Shown in pieces: positions 61,525 through 64,000 of a stretch of 64,000 bases of DNA. Below the pieces are notes generated by a model. The model saw nothing but the letters and a program-made list of their open reading frames with translations, did not search any database and had not been told where the DNA came from. Numbering within the stretch: position 1 is the first letter of the stretch; each line of letters opens with the position of its first letter. The DNA is taken from assembly GCF_000150275.1 (NCBI RefSeq), contig NW_002060943.1, positions 8,502,066 through 8,566,065 on the forward strand. Reading direction: 5' to 3'. The stretch is from Trichoplax adhaerens. Lineage: Eukaryota > Placozoa > Uniplacotomia > Trichoplacea > Trichoplacidae. The translations under genes were made by a program, and so were the position numbers.

Positions 61525-63861
61525 TGTAAGTAAAATCATTTATCGCATTTAAAGTATGAAATGCTGCGATATTATTTATTCCTAAATGCAATGTTACCCA
61601 TAGTGTATGAATAGATTGATAATTAATAAATTATTAATAGAAATCTGTAGAAATACCTTTTCCTTGTGCTGTGCGAAATTGATTGATGCATGTCGACACA
61701 GAAGTCTGGGATCAGTTCAGTAGCAGCTATAAATACAATTATAAAGTGTAATGATATAGCATATTTGCAAGCGTAACATTCTGTACAATTTACGTTTAGA
61801 TTAGCATTTGTAATACAGATTTGTAAAAGTAAAATTTACAAGTATCTGTAGTATACCTTACTCTTAATTTATCTTATAAATATGTTGTTCCATATTCAGA
61901 ATAAGACATTTGTTTATTATTAGTTATTTGTATTAGCGCCAGTATTGCTCCAAATATGACTACACACTAAATTGTATCTCCCTATTCATAATCTACCTTT
62001 ATATCTAGATATTCACGCATTCGAAAAATTGTTTTGTTATCATGCACTGCTCACAATTCTAATTTGTGTCTTAAAGCAGTTTAACGAAAACAATCAATTA
62101 TAAATATCCAATGCTGCAAAGTTAAATTTTTATTGGTAGTATCAGAGGTTACACGATCTTTTCTTAATGACCGTCACTGCTTAGGAATTATGCTGTTAAT
62201 TTTTGTTTTGTGAATTATTTAATATAAGTATTTTACATTCTGAACGCAACCGTCAAACAACTTTTATTAAACTTTATTGTACATATTTATAGGTCATCAT
62301 AATCATTTTACAAAATGCCCTTTCATCTGTGGGAGGCTATCGTAATGTAGACAAGTGTCGTAACAGAAATTATGTTACACAAGTTCTGTTGAATTCATTA
62401 ATAAAATTGCAAATAACTATTATATTATTAATTAGTTTACGTCGATAACGGAGTACTAATAAAAAGTGATTGTATTTATTGCTATATTTTCATCCTTGAT
62501 ATTATCCTGTGATAAACAAAGTGAATTAAAAATATTCAGTATACAGCATCACTAATAGAATATTATTATAGCCTAGAAATTATATTTATAAATAAATTCT
62601 CCATGGATATACTTATGATGTAAAGCCTCAGTTTTATTGTATGTCGTACCTAATACTCTTGTGAATGTGTCCCACTCCTGTTATACTTTTTCACACGCAG
62701 TTTTACTGACAACTTTATCAAAAAGGAGGATTATCTGCAATATTTATCTCTTTTTCAAACATACAAAGTATCATACAGTACACATTTCTCGATGTCTATA
62801 TATACTGTATCGTACGCGTACACTGGGCCGCACTATATTGCATACTAATATTTAATTATACGGATACATTTTTGCAACATATGGTACTAATATTATAAGT
62901 ATGTAAGTGTACTACAGCATATGAAAGTATTTGAACTAGCTGTAGATATAACGATAAAGAACTAATGAGCTTTCACACTTTCAGACTCAGCTTGTTAATG
63001 CAATAGCTAGAAAAAGCGTAATCGCCTATTTTCGTTATAATGACGATAATGTTTACTTGAATAACTTTAAATTTACAAGCTAGTCCATTTAATGGCAATG
63101 ATACATACCATAAACACAAAAATCAGAATCTTGTATTTGAAATAGAAATACAATGTATTTAATCGGTTGAAGTACAAGCATCAATATATAACTTCTAATT
63201 AGCTGCTGTGTAAATATATTTACAGTACATATTTCAATATGCATATACGTTTACCACATACAAATTTGCAAGATATTTCATTAGTTTAGCAAAGTTTAAT
63301 TCAGGTTTGTAGCCAGACAATAATGGGATTTGTCTTTTATATGATATTGTCAATTTATTATTCTATTTACACTATGGTATATAGTATATACTATAACTCG
63401 AAGTTGTCCATGAAGAAGAAAACTGAGGTATTTCTAGCAATATAGTATTACAATAGTCAAGATTAAGTGAAAATCTATATGAACTAACTTAAACAATATC
63501 ATTGATTGTTAATTAATCATGAATTGGCATATTTAAGAAATACGAATATACGCAGCTATGACTAAAATGATGATGTGCCTAAAAACATACCATTTATTTA
63601 TGGAACCGATCTTAGTTATACGTAATTGAACGATTTTTTTTTGTAGCGAACGAATAATTCTGCATCGTAATTTTGTGATATTAAAAAATGCTATCAAATT
63701 TTTATCGGATATAAATTTTAAGCCCATTCTTAATAAGCACGATAAGTGTATAAATACATTTGATACATCTAGTTTTGCGGAAGTCTGATCGATGGCAGGG
63801 CTGTTAGCTTATATCTATTTTAAAATCGATAGAAACTTGTTTTAATGTATCTAGGCAATAA
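61525..63861. other. Intergenic region between convergent SNAPC4 and the last gene
   Basis: 2.3 kb of very AT-rich DNA. No gene, RNA gene or clear repeat array seen. An AATAAA about 100 bp after the SNAPC4 stop (near 61625) could be its polyadenylation signal. Confidence 0.5.
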
Positions 63862-64000
63862 TTAAATTGTCGTTTCTATAGCTGTTCTAACTCTTTCAAT
63901 TTGTTCACGTTCCGGCATGACAGAACCATCTTTATTTCTGGAATACATTGCAAGAGCTTGAATATAAGTCGGTGGTTGACGAATTGATTCTTGTGCTTGA
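63862..64000 (-). CDS. C-terminal exon of an unrecognised protein (partial)
   Basis: The minus strand is open from the window edge to a TAA at 63862-63864, coding 45 residues. It contains ESIRQPPTYIQALAMYSRNK and ends in ERVRTAIETTI. The composition (regular, hydrophilic, no low complexity) and the uninterrupted frame to the edge support a real exon. I do not recognise the family. The PPTY sequence resembles a PY motif, but that alone proves nothing. The gene continues beyond the window and converges on SNAPC4. Confidence 0.6.
   Translation of the reverse strand, partial: QAQESIRQPPTYIQALAMYSRNKDGSVMPEREQIERVRTAIETTI

Noticed and set aside
1-64000. tRNA, rRNA or transposase genes
   Set aside because: I found no convincing cloverleaf with a GGTTCGANTCC-type T-arm, no rRNA-like block and no transposase or reverse transcriptase motifs by eye. 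A tRNA scan and a repeat-protein search would be decisive.

Overview
This is a window of animal nuclear DNA: AT-rich, with many short GT-AG introns, and with gene contents (METTL13, CTDSPL2, TBC1D25, ABCB6, SNAPC4) found across animals. I found no bacterial, viral or organellar genes. The low GC, intron sizes of roughly 80-600 bp and the gene set would fit a placozoan such as Trichoplax or another early-branching animal, but I infer this from style and cannot prove it. All gene models were spliced by hand. Each complete model closes in frame across every junction; no start codon or splice site has been checked against transcripts.

Layout. At 269-579 (+) are the last two exons of a receptor-type tyrosine phosphatase. 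At 2265-5992 (-) is a 13-exon METTL13 gene, an eEF1A methyltransferase with two catalytic domains. The 6.5 kb to 12.5 kb has no gene I can support and is studded with GTAC/CAGTACTG palindromes. At 12524-16278 (+) is an 18-exon CTDSPL2-type phosphatase. After a 4.4 kb gene desert comes a 9-exon TBC1D25-like Rab GAP (20660-23640, +). It converges on a 22-exon ABCB6-type half ABC transporter (25333-32424, -). Directly upstream in the same orientation lies a second, 23-exon, full-length ABCB6 paralogue (35093-44161, -). The gap between the two holds several satellite arrays. Divergent from the paralogue is a six-exon type I membrane protein (48955-54246, +) with an IgGFc-binding-type N domain, acidic metal-binding repeats, FN3, a minisatellite-encoded Thr/Ser stalk and one membrane span. 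A SNAPC4 homologue with 17 exons follows (57162-61524, +). The window ends in the last exon of an unrecognised minus-strand gene.

Main point of interest. The ABCB6 paralogue at 35093-44161 matches ABCB6 almost exon for exon and has an open frame of 838 codons (839 in the neighbour). Yet every ATP-hydrolysis motif is altered: Walker A, Q-loop, signature, Walker B and H-loop. It looks like an intact 'pseudo-ABC transporter' in tandem with its active parent, rather than a random pseudogene. The genes otherwise serve unrelated housekeeping roles (translation-factor methylation, phosphatase signalling, Rab/autophagy traffic, porphyrin or metal transport, snRNA transcription), so apart from the tandem ABCB6 pair I see no functional cluster.
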